The notes under the pieces were generated by a model. The model was not told the DNA's origin. It searched no databases and saw nothing but the letters and a program-made list of their open reading frames with translations. From assembly GCA_003054495.1 (NCBI GenBank), contig CP028514.1, forward strand, positions 1,899,501-1,963,500: a DNA stretch of 64,000 bases. The letters run 5' to 3'. A program made the position numbers and the translations under genes. Of the stretch, positions 8,291-16,407 are shown piece after piece (the stretch's first letter is position 1; each line of letters starts with the position of its first letter). Source of the DNA: Carboxydocella thermautotrophica (GTDB lineage Bacteria > Bacillota > GCA-003054495 > Carboxydocellales > Carboxydocellaceae).

Positions 8291-8725
8291 CTATTTGCCT
8301 CCTTTAGCTCGTCGCTCCCGAATCAGCTGTTCCAGCTGGGCCAGCTTTTCTTCATCCTCGTCCTGGATTTTCTCCACCAGGTGGGAGAGAACGGGCTGGG
8401 CAAAATCGGCCAGCAAACCATCTAGCACCAGGGAAACTACTTTTGTTGTAAATTCCTCGCGGGAATATACGGGAGAGTAGAGATAATAATTGGACTCCTG
8501 GGTCTTTTGCAGCAGTTCCTTCTCAGCCAGCCGACTCATAATGGTCATGACGGTGGTGTAGGCGATAGAACGGCGCTCCCGCAGTTCTTCATATACTTCC
8601 CGTACTGTAACCGGACGGTCATGCTGCCAGACAATCTCCATGATTTCTGCTTCTAATTCCCCCAGTACTTTGCTCAAGCCAGTTTTATGAGGTTTGAACT
8701 CTATTCCCAGTTTGCGCCAGAACAT
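8291..8725 (-). CDS. BlaI/MecI/CopY family transcriptional repressor
   Basis: A 144-residue winged-helix repressor. The family pattern is clear: LGELEAEIMEIVWQ, VTVREVYEELRERR and IAYTTVMTIMSRLAEKELL, followed by a helical dimerisation tail that is the usual protease target. It is paired with the M56 peptidase gene downstream. A dyad that overlaps its own -35 box (8775-8791) suggests autorepression. The start ATG at 8725 follows a GGAGG at proper distance. Targets beyond its own operon cannot be told from the window. Confidence 0.9.
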   Translation of the reverse strand: MFWRKLGIEFKPHKTGLSKVLGELEAEIMEIVWQHDRPVTVREVYEELRERRSIAYTTVMTIMSRLAEKELLQKTQESNYYLYSPVYSREEFTTKVVSLVLDGLLADFAQPVLSHLVEKIQDEDEEKLAQLEQLIRERRAKGGK

Positions 8726-8757
8726 TTTCTCACCTACCTCCTTGGCTTTCTATAGAA

Positions 8758-8791
8758 ATTATACTTCCTCGCATTACTACAAGCAATAGTA
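8758..8791 (-). promoter_or_regulatory. Promoter and probable BlaI operator of the blaI-blaR1 pair
   Basis: On the minus strand TTGCTT (8786-8781) is spaced 17 bases from TATAAT (8763-8758), a good sigma-A promoter. The dyad TACTACAAGCAATAGTA at 8775-8791 covers the -35 box. It resembles the TACTACA/TGTAGTA half-sites bound by BlaI/MecI proteins. Autoregulation is inferred. Confidence 0.75.
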
Positions 8792-8806
8792 TAAATGTGA
8801 ACATTT

Positions 8807-8828
8807 TGTGGCGGTTTTCACCGCCACA
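8807..8828. terminator. Hairpin between mcp and blaI, possible weak terminator
   Basis: An 8-base perfect stem, TGTGGCGG with CCGCCACA, and a 6-base loop lie just past the stop codon of the chemotaxis receptor. No good T-run follows on either strand, so its activity as a terminator is uncertain. Confidence 0.4.
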
Positions 8829-8839
8829 TATCGCAGGGT

Positions 8840-10543
8840 CTATTTGACTTGAAAGCGACTGGTAATGCTTTGCAAGCGATCAGCCAGTGATGACAGCATA
8901 CCTGCTGATGCAGCCACTTCCTGGGAAGAGGCGGTCTGTTCCTCGGCAGCAACCGCCACCTGCTGGGCACTGGCCGCTGTCTGTTCGGATATGCTGGCAA
9001 TGTTTTCGATAGCCTGCACAGCCACATCGCCGCCTTCCGCCATCTGGTCAGTAGCCTGAGTCACAGAGGCAATCTGGTTATTGACCTTATTGATAGCCTC
9101 GATAATATTTCGGAAAGCCAGGACTGCGTTCTGGGCGATGGCCGTGCCCTGCTCTACTTCCTGCCGGCGCTCTTCCATGCCCTGCACTGCCTTTACCGTT
9201 TCACCCTGAATTTCTTTAATCAGGCCCGAAATCTGGGTGGTGGCTTCAGCGGATTGTTCTGCCAGCTTGCGCACCTCATCTGCCACTACAGCAAAACCGC
9301 GGCCATGTTCACCGGCCCGGGCTGCCTCAATGGCAGCATTTAAAGCCAGTAAATTGGTCTGCTTGGCAATACCGGTAATCACATCTACGATCTTGCCGAT
9401 CTCCTGACTTCTGTTGCCCAGAGAGCTAATCTGGTTAGCAAATTCAGCAACTGACTGATTGATATGGGCCATTTTTTCCATTACCTGCTCAATGGCTTTT
9501 TCCCCGGCCTGGGCACTTTCATCCATCTCCCGGGCCGCAGACAAAACGCCATGGGCATTGGCCGCAATTTGCTGGGCCAGTTTGGACATTTCACTGATAA
9601 TATTGGCTGTATCCTCCACGCTCTTGGCCTGACTTTCTGTCCCCTGGGCCACCTGATTGATGGTAGAGGCAATCTGCTCGGTAGTACGACTGGATTCTTC
9701 CGCCGCTGAAGATAATTGCTGGGCTGAGCCCGCCAGCTGGTGGGCAGTTTCATTCACTTCCTGGAAGGCCTGGCTCAGGCGCAACAGCATGCTGTTGAAA
9801 TTATCCGCCAGATCCCCCAGTTCATCCTTGGTGGTAACAGGGACCCGCACTGTCAAATCCCCCTGCTCCGCCCGGGACATAGCCTGCTGTATGGCCTGCA
9901 CCGGTCGGCTGAAATGACGGGCGACATACCAGGCCAGGACATTGGCCATCAGCTGGCCAAACAGGAGGGCCCAAATGAAATTCCAGATTAAACCATTCAA
10001 TTTGGCATCATAGTCCCGGTGGTCACTGCCGATAAAAAACATACCGATAGTGCGACCATTTTCATCTTGCAAAGGAAAGTAGGCTGTCTGCAGTTTTTTG
10101 CCCAGTACGTCAGCTTCCCCTTGAAATTCCTTGCCAGCCAGCACCTGTCGGGCTATCTCCGGTGCGGCCTGGGTGGAAATTATGCGCCGACCGAACTCAT
10201 CCCGGATTGTAGTGGCAACTCTGGTATCCCCCAGGAAGAAGGTAACCAGACACTCGGTTTTATCCCGCAAATCATCAACTAGCCGGTCATTGTAGGAGAT
10301 CTGAATATTCCCCTTGTACAGGAGGCCATTTTCCACCCGCCAGGGCCCTGGATATAACACATCTAGGTAAGCCAGTGCCATCCTGCCATTATGTCGCAAT
10401 CGCTCCTGAACAACAGCTGCCAGCTCCTGTTTTTCCTGATAAACCGCATAGATACCCATGGAAACCGCTGTGATGAAAACGGCAAACATCAAGACAACAG
10501 CCAGTTTCCAGCGAAAATTCAAGCGCAAACGCCAGAGCTTCAT
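8840..10543 (-). CDS. Methyl-accepting chemotaxis protein with single Cache sensor
   Basis: About 567 residues: a transmembrane helix near the start (15-35), an extracytoplasmic single-Cache domain (about 36-185, with [19 protein letters not shown]), a second helix (about 195-215), a HAMP domain ([17 protein letters not shown] onward), and a long coiled-coil signalling domain. The hairpin tip that contacts CheA/CheW reads [20 protein letters not shown]. It senses an unknown small ligand outside the cell and feeds the chemotaxis kinase. ATG 10543 is preferred over GTG 10552 because the AAGGG site is too close to the latter. No other chemotaxis gene is adjacent. Confidence 0.92.
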   Translation of the reverse strand: MKLWRLRLNFRWKLAVVLMFAVFITAVSMGIYAVYQEKQELAAVVQERLRHNGRMALAYLDVLYPGPWRVENGLLYKGNIQISYNDRLVDDLRDKTECLVTFFLGDTRVATTIRDEFGRRIISTQAAPEIARQVLAGKEFQGEADVLGKKLQTAYFPLQDENGRTIGMFFIGSDHRDYDAKLNGLIWNFIWALLFGQLMANVLAWYVARHFSRPVQAIQQAMSRAEQGDLTVRVPVTTKDELGDLADNFNSMLLRLSQAFQEVNETAHQLAGSAQQLSSAAEESSRTTEQIASTINQVAQGTESQAKSVEDTANIISEMSKLAQQIAANAHGVLSAAREMDESAQAGEKAIEQVMEKMAHINQSVAEFANQISSLGNRSQEIGKIVDVITGIAKQTNLLALNAAIEAARAGEHGRGFAVVADEVRKLAEQSAEATTQISGLIKEIQGETVKAVQGMEERRQEVEQGTAIAQNAVLAFRNIIEAINKVNNQIASVTQATDQMAEGGDVAVQAIENIASISEQTAASAQQVAVAAEEQTASSQEVAASAGMLSSLADRLQSITSRFQVK

Positions 10544-10630
10544 CTCCCACACTTCCCTTCGCTTGTTCAGGTTTTAACAGTTGACACATTCGACATTTAT
10601 CCCTGAAATCCTGCTTTTTGTTGACAGAAA

Positions 10631-10667
10631 AAAACAACAGCCCACTACCTCTCACTGTAGTGGGCTG
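10631..10667 (-). terminator. Rho-independent terminator after livK-like gene
   Basis: Perfect 11-base stem CAGCCCACTAC / GTAGTGGGCTG with an 8-base loop; on the minus strand it is followed by TTGTTTTTTT. It lies 9 bases past the stop of the binding protein gene. Confidence 0.9.
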
Positions 10668-10675
10668 CCTTTCTC

Positions 10676-11878
10676 TTAGGGCTCTACGATGGTCTTCAGT
10701 TTCTGCTTGCCATCCACAAACTCGATGATAAAGGCACTCTTGATGGGATTGTGCTTATCATCAAAGGTGATAGTACCGGAAATGCCCTTGAAATCCTTGG
10801 TGGCTTCCAGAGCATCGCGAATAGCTTTGGGATCAGCGCTGCCAGCCCGCTTGATAGCATCTGCTACCAGGTAAGCGGCGTCATAGGCCATCGCACCGAT
10901 GGCATCAGGCAACTCGCCATACTTCTTCTGATAGGCTTCTACATACTTTTTAGACAATTCGTTCTGGCTTTCGATAGAATAGTGGTTAGTGAAGAAAGTA
11001 TTGTTCAGCGCCTTGGCCCCAGCTACTTCAACCAGAGTCGGGGAATCCCAGGCATCCCCACCGACGATGGGCAGGTTCAGGCCCAGCTCCCGGGCTTGTT
11101 TGATGAAGAGAGCGGATTCGTTATAGTAACCAGGGAGATAGATAATATCAGGATTCATTTGCTTGATTTTGGTCAGGATAGCCCGGAAGTCAGTATCCTT
11201 GGCCAGATAGGCTTCTTTGCCCAGAATCTTACCGCCTTTTTCGATAAAGTTCTTCTCAAATTCAGCAGCCAGATCCTTACTGTAGTCGGTACTGTTATCC
11301 ACCACAATTACCGCAGTCTTGGCCTTCAGAGTGTCAATGGCAAAAGCAGCACCAACTTTACCCTGGAAGGGGTTAATCATACAGGTCCGGAAAACATAGG
11401 GATGGGTCTTGCCATCTTTGTCCACTGTTACGCCAGAAGCGGTAGCACTGGAAGGTACCAGGGGAATGCCAAACTGATCACAGATCGGCGCAGCAGCAAT
11501 CGCATTGGAGCTGGCTGCCGGCCCGATAATGGCCACCACTTTGTCCTGAGTGATAAGCTTGGTGGTAACATTGGCGGATTCGGAAGGTTCACTCTTGTTA
11601 TCCCCTTCCACCAGGCGAATCTTTTTGCCCAGTACGCCGCCGGCAGCATTGATTTCTTCAATAGCCAGCCGGATGTTTTTAACTGAACCCTGACCGTAGG
11701 AGGCAGCATTACCGGTCATCTCAAAGTTGGTACCGATTAAAATCTCGCCGCCACCGGCCTGGTTATCTCCACTCTGCTTTTGCTCCCCTTCCTTGCCAGC
11801 CTGGGTGCCGCAACCGGACAGCCCGCTAGCCAGCAAAGCTCCCGCTAACACCAGACTCCACAACTTTTTTCCCTTCAT
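10676..11878 (-). CDS. livK: Branched-chain amino acid ABC transporter substrate-binding lipoprotein
   Basis: A 400-residue periplasmic-binding-type protein of the LivK/Leu-Ile-Val family. It has a lipoprotein signal (GALLASGLSGCGTQAG, with Cys near residue 24), then ILIGTNFEMTGNAASYGQGS and AINAAGGVLGKKIRLVEGDN, both hallmark segments. It should capture branched-chain amino acids or a related ligand outside the membrane. The start ATG 11878 is followed by a typical signal; AGGAGG lies 12 bases upstream, a little far. The usual partners LivH, LivM, LivG and LivF are not in the window, so it is either an orphan or works with a transporter encoded elsewhere. Confidence 0.9.
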   Translation of the reverse strand: MKGKKLWSLVLAGALLASGLSGCGTQAGKEGEQKQSGDNQAGGGEILIGTNFEMTGNAASYGQGSVKNIRLAIEEINAAGGVLGKKIRLVEGDNKSEPSESANVTTKLITQDKVVAIIGPAASSNAIAAAPICDQFGIPLVPSSATASGVTVDKDGKTHPYVFRTCMINPFQGKVGAAFAIDTLKAKTAVIVVDNSTDYSKDLAAEFEKNFIEKGGKILGKEAYLAKDTDFRAILTKIKQMNPDIIYLPGYYNESALFIKQARELGLNLPIVGGDAWDSPTLVEVAGAKALNNTFFTNHYSIESQNELSKKYVEAYQKKYGELPDAIGAMAYDAAYLVADAIKRAGSADPKAIRDALEATKDFKGISGTITFDDKHNPIKSAFIIEFVDGKQKLKTIVEP

Positions 11879-11984
11879 ACCCTGAAAATACCTCCTTTGT
11901 CTTGTAACAATTGTTTTGTTAGAGCATCTTTTATACAACACTATATTCTACATGTCTTCTAATTTCCCTGCTAAATAGACAGAA

Positions 11985-12027
11985 AAAACAAAAAAATTCT
12001 GAAGGCCGATTCATTTGCCTTCAGAAT
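11985..12027 (-). terminator. Terminator after the spo0E-like gene
   Basis: Perfect 11-base stem ATTCTGAAGGC / GCCTTCAGAAT with a 10-base loop; the minus strand continues with a T-rich tract (TTTTTTTGTTTTTT). It separates the small Spo0E-like gene from the livK-like gene. Confidence 0.9.
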
Positions 12028-12044
12028 TATCAACAGGCTTCTTT

Positions 12045-12221
12045 TCAACAACTACAAAAAAACTTCTGACGCTGGTAAAGGTTGATCAATTTGTCCAGCT
12101 TACAGCTCTGGTGGTAAACCAGGGGGTGCTGGGTGCTACCCCATTCCAGCCAGAGCTCCTCCAGTTTGCTTCGCTCCCGATCAATCATTTCCAGCAACAG
12201 CTCTAAGAATTGTTTTCTCAT
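12045..12221 (-). CDS. Spo0E-like sporulation regulator, aspartyl-phosphate phosphatase
   Basis: A 58-residue gene starting at ATG 12221 behind GAAGGAGGCGAGCGGT. It reads MRKQFLELLLEMIDRERSKL and later HQSCKLDKLINLYQRQK. The SxxLDxLI signature, in a two-helix protein of this size, is the hallmark of the Spo0E family, which removes phosphate from Spo0A~P and so restrains sporulation. The C-terminus is FFCSC. It has its own terminator just downstream and no partner gene. The call is firm for the family; the target (Spo0A or another response regulator) is inferred. Confidence 0.82.
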   Translation of the reverse strand: MRKQFLELLLEMIDRERSKLEELWLEWGSTQHPLVYHQSCKLDKLINLYQRQKFFCSC

Positions 12222-12299
12222 ACCGCTCGCCTCCTTCTAATTCAATTATAGCAGGAAGGCACAACAACAACTGTCGATTTGTGTCAGCAATGGAAAGTT

Positions 12300-13562
12300 C
12301 TAATATTCCGAATCATCGTAATAATAGCGGGAAAATCTGCGTTGCTGACGTCTCTTTTTTCTGGCCAGGGCCAGCAAATAACCTCCGACCAGCACCATCC
12401 CTCCTGAACCAAAAAACCACCACTTATATTCACTCCAGACCTGGCCCGTGCTGGTAACAAAACTGGCCCATTTCTTTTTGGCTACTCCTGATTCCGCCAC
12501 CACTTCCGCCCTGGCCTGCGGTTTATCCCCCAGGAGCAGCACCATTTCCCCCAGCTTCTGGCCTTTTTCTACCGGTGCCTGCACATTATCCAGCAGGTGG
12601 GCTGCTCGGCTCCAGCTGGGTAAAGGCTGGTCTTTGGGAACCGTCACATAAAGGTCCTCTTTCAGTACGGCAACCGCTTTCTTCGCTCCTTCACTAACTG
12701 GCACTTCTCCCACTTTTTCACCGGCTTTAGCTGCCAGTACAGTTTTGAAATTGTTAAAACCATAATCCAGAAGTGTGGTACAATCGGTCCAGATATTTCT
12801 GCCTTCACTGCCCAGGACAACTGCGATAAATTCCTCCCCATCCCTTTGGGCAGAGGCGACCAGGCACTGACGAGCGGCTACAGTATATCCGGTTTTAATG
12901 CCATTAGCTCCTGGATAGCGCCAGAGCAGTTTATTGTGATTAATTAACTGCGTCAAAGCCGCCGGATCCTGTCTTTTAATATTAAAAGTCTTGCTGGCCA
13001 CAATTTCCCGAAAATGGGGATTCTGCATGGCAGCATAGGCGATTAATCCCAGGTCCTTAGGGGTAGTATAATGATCCGGATTGGGCAAACCATTGGGATT
13101 GGCAAAATGGGAATTGACAGCCCCTGCCTGACGGGCCCGTTCATTCATCATTTGGGCAAAATTCTCTATCGAGCCACCAATATGTTCAGCCACCGCCGCT
13201 GCAGCATCATTGGCGGAATTCAGCATTACAGCATAGAGCAGATCCCGTAAACTAATCTGCTCTCCTTCCTGCAGCCAAATGGCACTGCCTTCCTGTTGCA
13301 TCGCCCTGCGGCTGACTGTAACAATATCATCTAGATTGCCCTTTTCCAGGGCCAACAGAGTAGTCAGGATTTTGGTGGTACTGGCTGGATAGAGCTTCTG
13401 ATCCGGGTTTTTACTCCAGATTATTTCTCCCGTTCTGCCATTAATCAGCACCGCGCCTTTACCGACAATCAAAGGTTCCCTGGCAGCCCAGGCTTTGGCG
13501 GGCAAAACTGCCTGTCCCACCAGTACAGTTAGAATAAGCCAGACAAACCATTTTCTCAGCAA
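12300..13562 (-). CDS. D-alanyl-D-alanine carboxypeptidase (PBP5/DacF type)
   Basis: About 420 residues: signal peptide (LTVLVGQAVLPAKAWA), peptidase S11 domain, C-terminal PBP5 domain (about 270-350), and a C-terminal transmembrane helix (about 375-395) with a basic cytosolic tail (KKRRQQRRFSRYYYDD). Active-site motifs are complete: STTK, SAN (LNSANDA) and KTG (IKTGYT). It trims the terminal D-Ala from peptidoglycan stem peptides outside the membrane. The start is uncertain: TTG 13562 stands 9 bases after GGGGAGTGA, whereas GTG 13571 lies inside that site. A carboxy transmembrane anchor instead of an amphipathic helix is a small variation. Confidence 0.9.
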   Translation of the reverse strand: MLRKWFVWLILTVLVGQAVLPAKAWAAREPLIVGKGAVLINGRTGEIIWSKNPDQKLYPASTTKILTTLLALEKGNLDDIVTVSRRAMQQEGSAIWLQEGEQISLRDLLYAVMLNSANDAAAAVAEHIGGSIENFAQMMNERARQAGAVNSHFANPNGLPNPDHYTTPKDLGLIAYAAMQNPHFREIVASKTFNIKRQDPAALTQLINHNKLLWRYPGANGIKTGYTVAARQCLVASAQRDGEEFIAVVLGSEGRNIWTDCTTLLDYGFNNFKTVLAAKAGEKVGEVPVSEGAKKAVAVLKEDLYVTVPKDQPLPSWSRAAHLLDNVQAPVEKGQKLGEMVLLLGDKPQARAEVVAESGVAKKKWASFVTSTGQVWSEYKWWFFGSGGMVLVGGYLLALARKKRRQQRRFSRYYYDDSEY

Positions 13563-13598
13563 TGATTTCACTCCCCTGCACTCACATCATCCCCTGTA

Positions 13599-13627
13599 AG
13601 TATACCAAAAAAAATAGCCCTTGTTAA
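13599..13627 (-). promoter_or_regulatory. Promoter of the carboxypeptidase gene
   Basis: Minus strand TTAACA (13627-13622), 17-base spacer, TATACT (13604-13599), with a TGG before the -10. It overlaps the terminator stem of the putative small RNA located upstream. Confidence 0.65.
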
Positions 13628-13680
13628 CCAAGGGCCAGGAGAAAAGTTAGAGGTTGTGTTGGGAGGTTGTGAAGTTGTTC
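13607..13680 (-). ncRNA. Candidate small RNA with CU-rich unpaired region and terminator
   Basis: Minus strand. An extended -10 box (TGGTATAAT, 13695-13687) with TTGACA upstream (13718-13713, spacing 20) would start a transcript near 13680. About 40 bases follow that are rich in C and U and contain ACCTCCC, ACCTC and TTCTCC, which are complementary to ribosome binding sites. Then comes a perfect hairpin GCCCTTG / CAAGGGC and TATTTTTTTT, a strong terminator ending near 13607. No reading frame is present. The shape (short single-stranded CU-rich part plus terminator) is that of Gram-positive trans-acting small RNAs. Expression is not shown; it could also be a short attenuated leader. Confidence 0.5.
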
Positions 13681-13686
13681 GTATAT

Positions 13687-13718
13687 ATTATACCACTTTT
13701 TCAGAGCCTGTCTGTCAA
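13687..13718 (-). promoter_or_regulatory. Extended -10 promoter of the candidate small RNA
   Basis: TGGTATAAT at 13695-13687 on the minus strand is a consensus extended -10. TTGACA at 13718-13713 is consensus for -35 but the spacing of 20 is long, so the extended -10 probably dominates. It lies just past the stop codon of the TadE-like gene. Confidence 0.55.
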
Positions 13719-13728
13719 ATTGTTTACA

Positions 13729-14169
13729 TCAAGGTATATCCTCCAGTACAACCTCGCTCTCTACCCCCAGCGTTACTTTTTCTCGCCAGAAACCCATAAA
13801 AACTGGCCTGTATTCCCCTTCCAGGCGACAGCTCAGCCGGGGCGGGCCTTCCGGTTCTATCTCCAGCCTGGTCAGTTTAACATCAGTAAAAACCCAGCCC
13901 TCGCGCTCGGCATTGGCAGTCAAAAGCCGCTGAAAATTTGCTTCTGCCTGAACAGGGTCTACCTTGATGGTTCCTTCTTCCTGGATTGCATTCATTATTA
14001 TGGAAGTGGTCAATGCTCCTTCCCCTGCTTTATCAGCGATATGCTGGAGCTGGTTACTGGCAATATACAACATAGAAATATCCGTAACCCAGCCCAGTAA
14101 CAGCAGTAAAACTGGCAGTAATAGCACCAGCCAGCCTGTATTGGTCCCTTTTTCCTCAACGAAAAACAT
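13729..14169 (-). CDS. TadE/TadG-like pseudopilin-type membrane protein
   Basis: About 146 residues with one N-terminal hydrophobic helix (WLVLLLPVLLLLLGWVTD) and an external domain of about 110 residues containing a helix ADKAGEGALTTSIIMNAIQ. This layout is that of TadE/TadF/TadG minor pilins. It is the last gene of the long secretion/pilus run. Its start overlaps the end of the upstream TadE-like gene; ATG 14169 and GTG 14175 are both possible. The protein lacks a clear prepilin cleavage glycine before the helix, so processing is uncertain. Confidence 0.65.
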   Translation of the reverse strand: MFFVEEKGTNTGWLVLLLPVLLLLLGWVTDISMLYIASNQLQHIADKAGEGALTTSIIMNAIQEEGTIKVDPVQAEANFQRLLTANAEREGWVFTDVKLTRLEIEPEGPPRLSCRLEGEYRPVFMGFWREKVTLGVESEVVLEDIP

Positions 14170-14524
14170 GTTCACTGATTCCCACCGTTTCCGCCTTGAG
14201 CGGGATAGTTATTTCCAGTACATCCTCGATAGCAAACAAGCGCAAGGGATAATCATAGTGCAGGCGCAGAAAAATCTCCTCCTGAAACTGAACCGGCTGC
14301 CAGCTGGCTTCTATTCTCACCTGGTCGGGATCGATCCCTCTCAAGTTGAGCTGTTGTCTGACCTTTTCCTCAATCTCCTCTGTCATTCCCCCTTCTACCG
14401 CCATTGCTCTGATGCCATAATCCACAACCGAAACCAGGGAATTGTCCACCCCCATGAGGATTCCGCCTTCAAGGATGGCAAACAATAAAAACAGCAGTAC
14501 TGGCAAGACCAGGACTAGCTCCAC
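14156..14524 (-). CDS. TadE-like minor pilin
   Basis: A TadE-family minor pilin: the coding frame contains RGSAYVELVLVLPVLLFLL, the TadE hallmark, followed by an external domain of about 95 residues. The start is a problem. GTG 14524 has AGAGGGG upstream but begins inside that hallmark, leaving 122 residues. The frame stays open to 14707, but there it overlaps the Flp-like gene completely in another frame. A non-standard start near 14550, or reinitiation after the Flp stop at 14545, would keep the whole motif. The 3' end overlaps the next TadE-like gene by about 14-20 bases. Confidence 0.65.
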   Translation of the reverse strand: MELVLVLPVLLFLLFAILEGGILMGVDNSLVSVVDYGIRAMAVEGGMTEEIEEKVRQQLNLRGIDPDQVRIEASWQPVQFQEEIFLRLHYDYPLRLFAIEDVLEITIPLKAETVGISEHVFR

Positions 14525-14544
14525 ATAAGCACTACCCCTCTGCC

Positions 14545-14718
14545 CTAACGGGGACGGGTGGCGGCAAATTTGTCGATGATGGCCTGAAATTGCTGCACAA
14601 TTTCCTGGCCAAAAGCGGATAGCACTCCTATCCCAAAAATCACCACCAGGGCCAGATATAAAGCATTTTGCACGAAATCCCCGCGTTCGCAAAGCAGTTT
14701 TTGCCACTTCCTGTTCAC
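14545..14718 (-). CDS. Flp-like pilin, 57 residues
   Basis: A short gene using GTG 14718, 8 bases after AGGAGG, and ending at TAG 14545. The product opens MNRKWQKLLCERGDFVQNAL and continues with a hydrophobic helix YLALVVIFGIGVLSAFG and a polar tail. A basic leader ending in glycine, followed at once by one hydrophobic helix in a protein of about 57 residues, is the plan of Flp major pilins. It sits between tadC and tadE as expected. The residue pattern after the glycine (DFVQNALY) differs from the usual E/Y motif, so cleavage by a prepilin peptidase is likely but not certain. Confidence 0.7.
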   Translation of the reverse strand: MNRKWQKLLCERGDFVQNALYLALVVIFGIGVLSAFGQEIVQQFQAIIDKFAATRPR

Positions 14719-14737
14719 TCCCTACGCCTCCTTTATC

Positions 14738-15595
14738 TCAGTTAAGCTGTCGTATTCGTAAAATCAGTTGTACTGTCGGCACTCCAATTAAGATAAACAA
14801 ATTAGCAAAGAGGATAGCTCCCAGCAAGGCCAGGTACACCGGTTTTTTCTTCAGCTCTCCCCGCAGTTGTTGCCAGCGTATTTTGCGCTGATAACCGGAT
14901 AACTGGCCAACAGCTGCCCTTATATCTATTCCTCCGCGCATTTCCTGCAGCAACAGGGAAACCAGTACCTGTGCCGGGGCGGTATTTACCCTGGTACCAA
15001 ATCTGGTTAAGGCCGTTTCCAGCCCTTCCAAATCAGCCTCCTGTTCCAGCTGTTGCAGGTAAGGTAAGAGGGCAGGGCCAGCAAAGCGCTTCCAGTAGGA
15101 TAAAGTCTGGGCACAGCTAAACCCCGCTCCCAGCAAAACCCTGACCCCATCAATTAAATTGGGCATTTCCCGTTGTAGTTGTTGCCGCTGGCGCAAATAA
15201 ACACGGCGCTTTTTTATAAGAGGCCAGTGAATGAGCAATATCCCCATCCCCGTCCAGTAAATCAGTATGGAAACTTTATGTTTAAATATGGCCAGTAAGA
15301 TACCGGTAAAAACCACTAACAACCCCAGTCCGGCAGTTCTTTTTATTTCCCGCAGCAAGGCAGGTTGCAGTTCTCCGCCCAGCCAGTTTAATCTCTGCTT
15401 ATACCAGTACAGCAAATATTTTTCCATCAATCTGGTAGTCAAATCCTTTTCCTCTGAGGGCAGAAACCCTATGCGCTGGATCAGCTCCAGGCGTTTTTGC
15501 TCCCTGGAGTTATAGCTTGTCAGGATTTTTTTTAATATGGTTTTAACCAGCCAGCCGCTGGCCAAAGCCAGCAAAGCAATTAGCAGCTTTATCAC
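14738..15595 (-). CDS. tadC: TadC-type inner membrane platform protein (type II secretion F domain)
   Basis: About 285 residues with hydrophobic helices near the N-terminus, in the middle (LGLLVVFTGILLAIF and ILIYWTGMGILLIHW) and at the C-terminus (YLALLGAILFANLFILIG), and a T2SSF domain that includes EMRGGIDIRAAVGQLSGY. It forms with TadB the inner membrane platform of the Tad pilus. The start GTG 15595 overlaps the TGA of the upstream tadB gene in a GTGA junction and has GGGAGG 10 bases before it; ATG 15613 lacks a ribosome site. The order tadA-tadB-tadC is canonical. Confidence 0.87.
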   Translation of the reverse strand: MIKLLIALLALASGWLVKTILKKILTSYNSREQKRLELIQRIGFLPSEEKDLTTRLMEKYLLYWYKQRLNWLGGELQPALLREIKRTAGLGLLVVFTGILLAIFKHKVSILIYWTGMGILLIHWPLIKKRRVYLRQRQQLQREMPNLIDGVRVLLGAGFSCAQTLSYWKRFAGPALLPYLQQLEQEADLEGLETALTRFGTRVNTAPAQVLVSLLLQEMRGGIDIRAAVGQLSGYQRKIRWQQLRGELKKKPVYLALLGAILFANLFILIGVPTVQLILRIRQLN

Positions 15596-16407
15596 CGTGC
15601 CATATCCTCCCATTCCTGCGGGGAAACCACCCTGTCTACCAGATAAGCCGCCAGCGCAGTTATAAAAAGCACCAGGGAAAGAGCTCCCTTGCCCAGGGCA
15701 GTATCCATTAATAAATAGATGAATTCAGGCTGCAATAGATAAAAGGTCAACAAAAAGCCAGGTACCAGTAAGATTAAAAGCCAGGCCTGGGCGATATAAC
15801 CTTTTAGTTCCGCCATACCCTCTTCCCTTAAAAGCTGTCGTTCCTGTAAGGACTCTGGCACCTGTAACATGATGTCTTTGATGTTTCCCCCTGTCTGTTC
15901 TGCCAGGCTAATAATGCGGCAGAAGAAACGAACATCATCATGGGGAATGCGTTCCTCCAATCGGGCCATAGCTTCATTTGTGGACAAGCCGGCCAGTTCC
16001 CAGTCAGCCAGCAATTCTTGCAAGACTGACTTCAGCGGTTCAGGAGCTGTTTGGGCAGTCTGCACAAAAGCATGATAGACATTATTACAAACTCCATATA
16101 AAGAAGCCAGCTGGTAAAGGCAAGCTACCATCTGTTCTACCAGCCGTTGTTGCTGGCGAATCAACTGTTTACGATAAAAGAAATAGGGCAATGCTCCACC
16201 ACAAAAAATCAGAAGAATAACAATGAAATTGCTTCCACTCAAAAAACCAACGCCAGCTCCCAGCAGTACCCCACCCAGCACCAGAACTACCTGTTTGGGA
16301 AGCTTCCTGTAAAGGGTGGCAATTAACTCAAGTTCATTTTCACGAAAAGCCCACCAGACCAGCAAACAAGCCGAAACGGCCAAAAACAGCTCAGCTGCTA
16401 GCAGCAT
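15592..16407 (-). CDS. tadB: TadB-type inner membrane platform protein (type II secretion F domain)
   Basis: About 271 residues with two helices at the N-terminus, two at the C-terminus (IAQAWLLILLVPGFLLTFYL and GALSLVLFITALAAYLVD), and a cytoplasmic T2SSF domain with SLAEQTGGNIKDIMLQVPES. It partners TadC in the pilus platform driven by TadA. ATG 16407 has AGGAGG 9 bases upstream; the frame from 16437 is unsupported. It overlaps the end of tadA by 17 bases, so translation is probably coupled. Confidence 0.87.
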   Translation of the reverse strand: MLLAAELFLAVSACLLVWWAFRENELELIATLYRKLPKQVVLVLGGVLLGAGVGFLSGSNFIVILLIFCGGALPYFFYRKQLIRQQQRLVEQMVACLYQLASLYGVCNNVYHAFVQTAQTAPEPLKSVLQELLADWELAGLSTNEAMARLEERIPHDDVRFFCRIISLAEQTGGNIKDIMLQVPESLQERQLLREEGMAELKGYIAQAWLLILLVPGFLLTFYLLQPEFIYLLMDTALGKGALSLVLFITALAAYLVDRVVSPQEWEDMAR

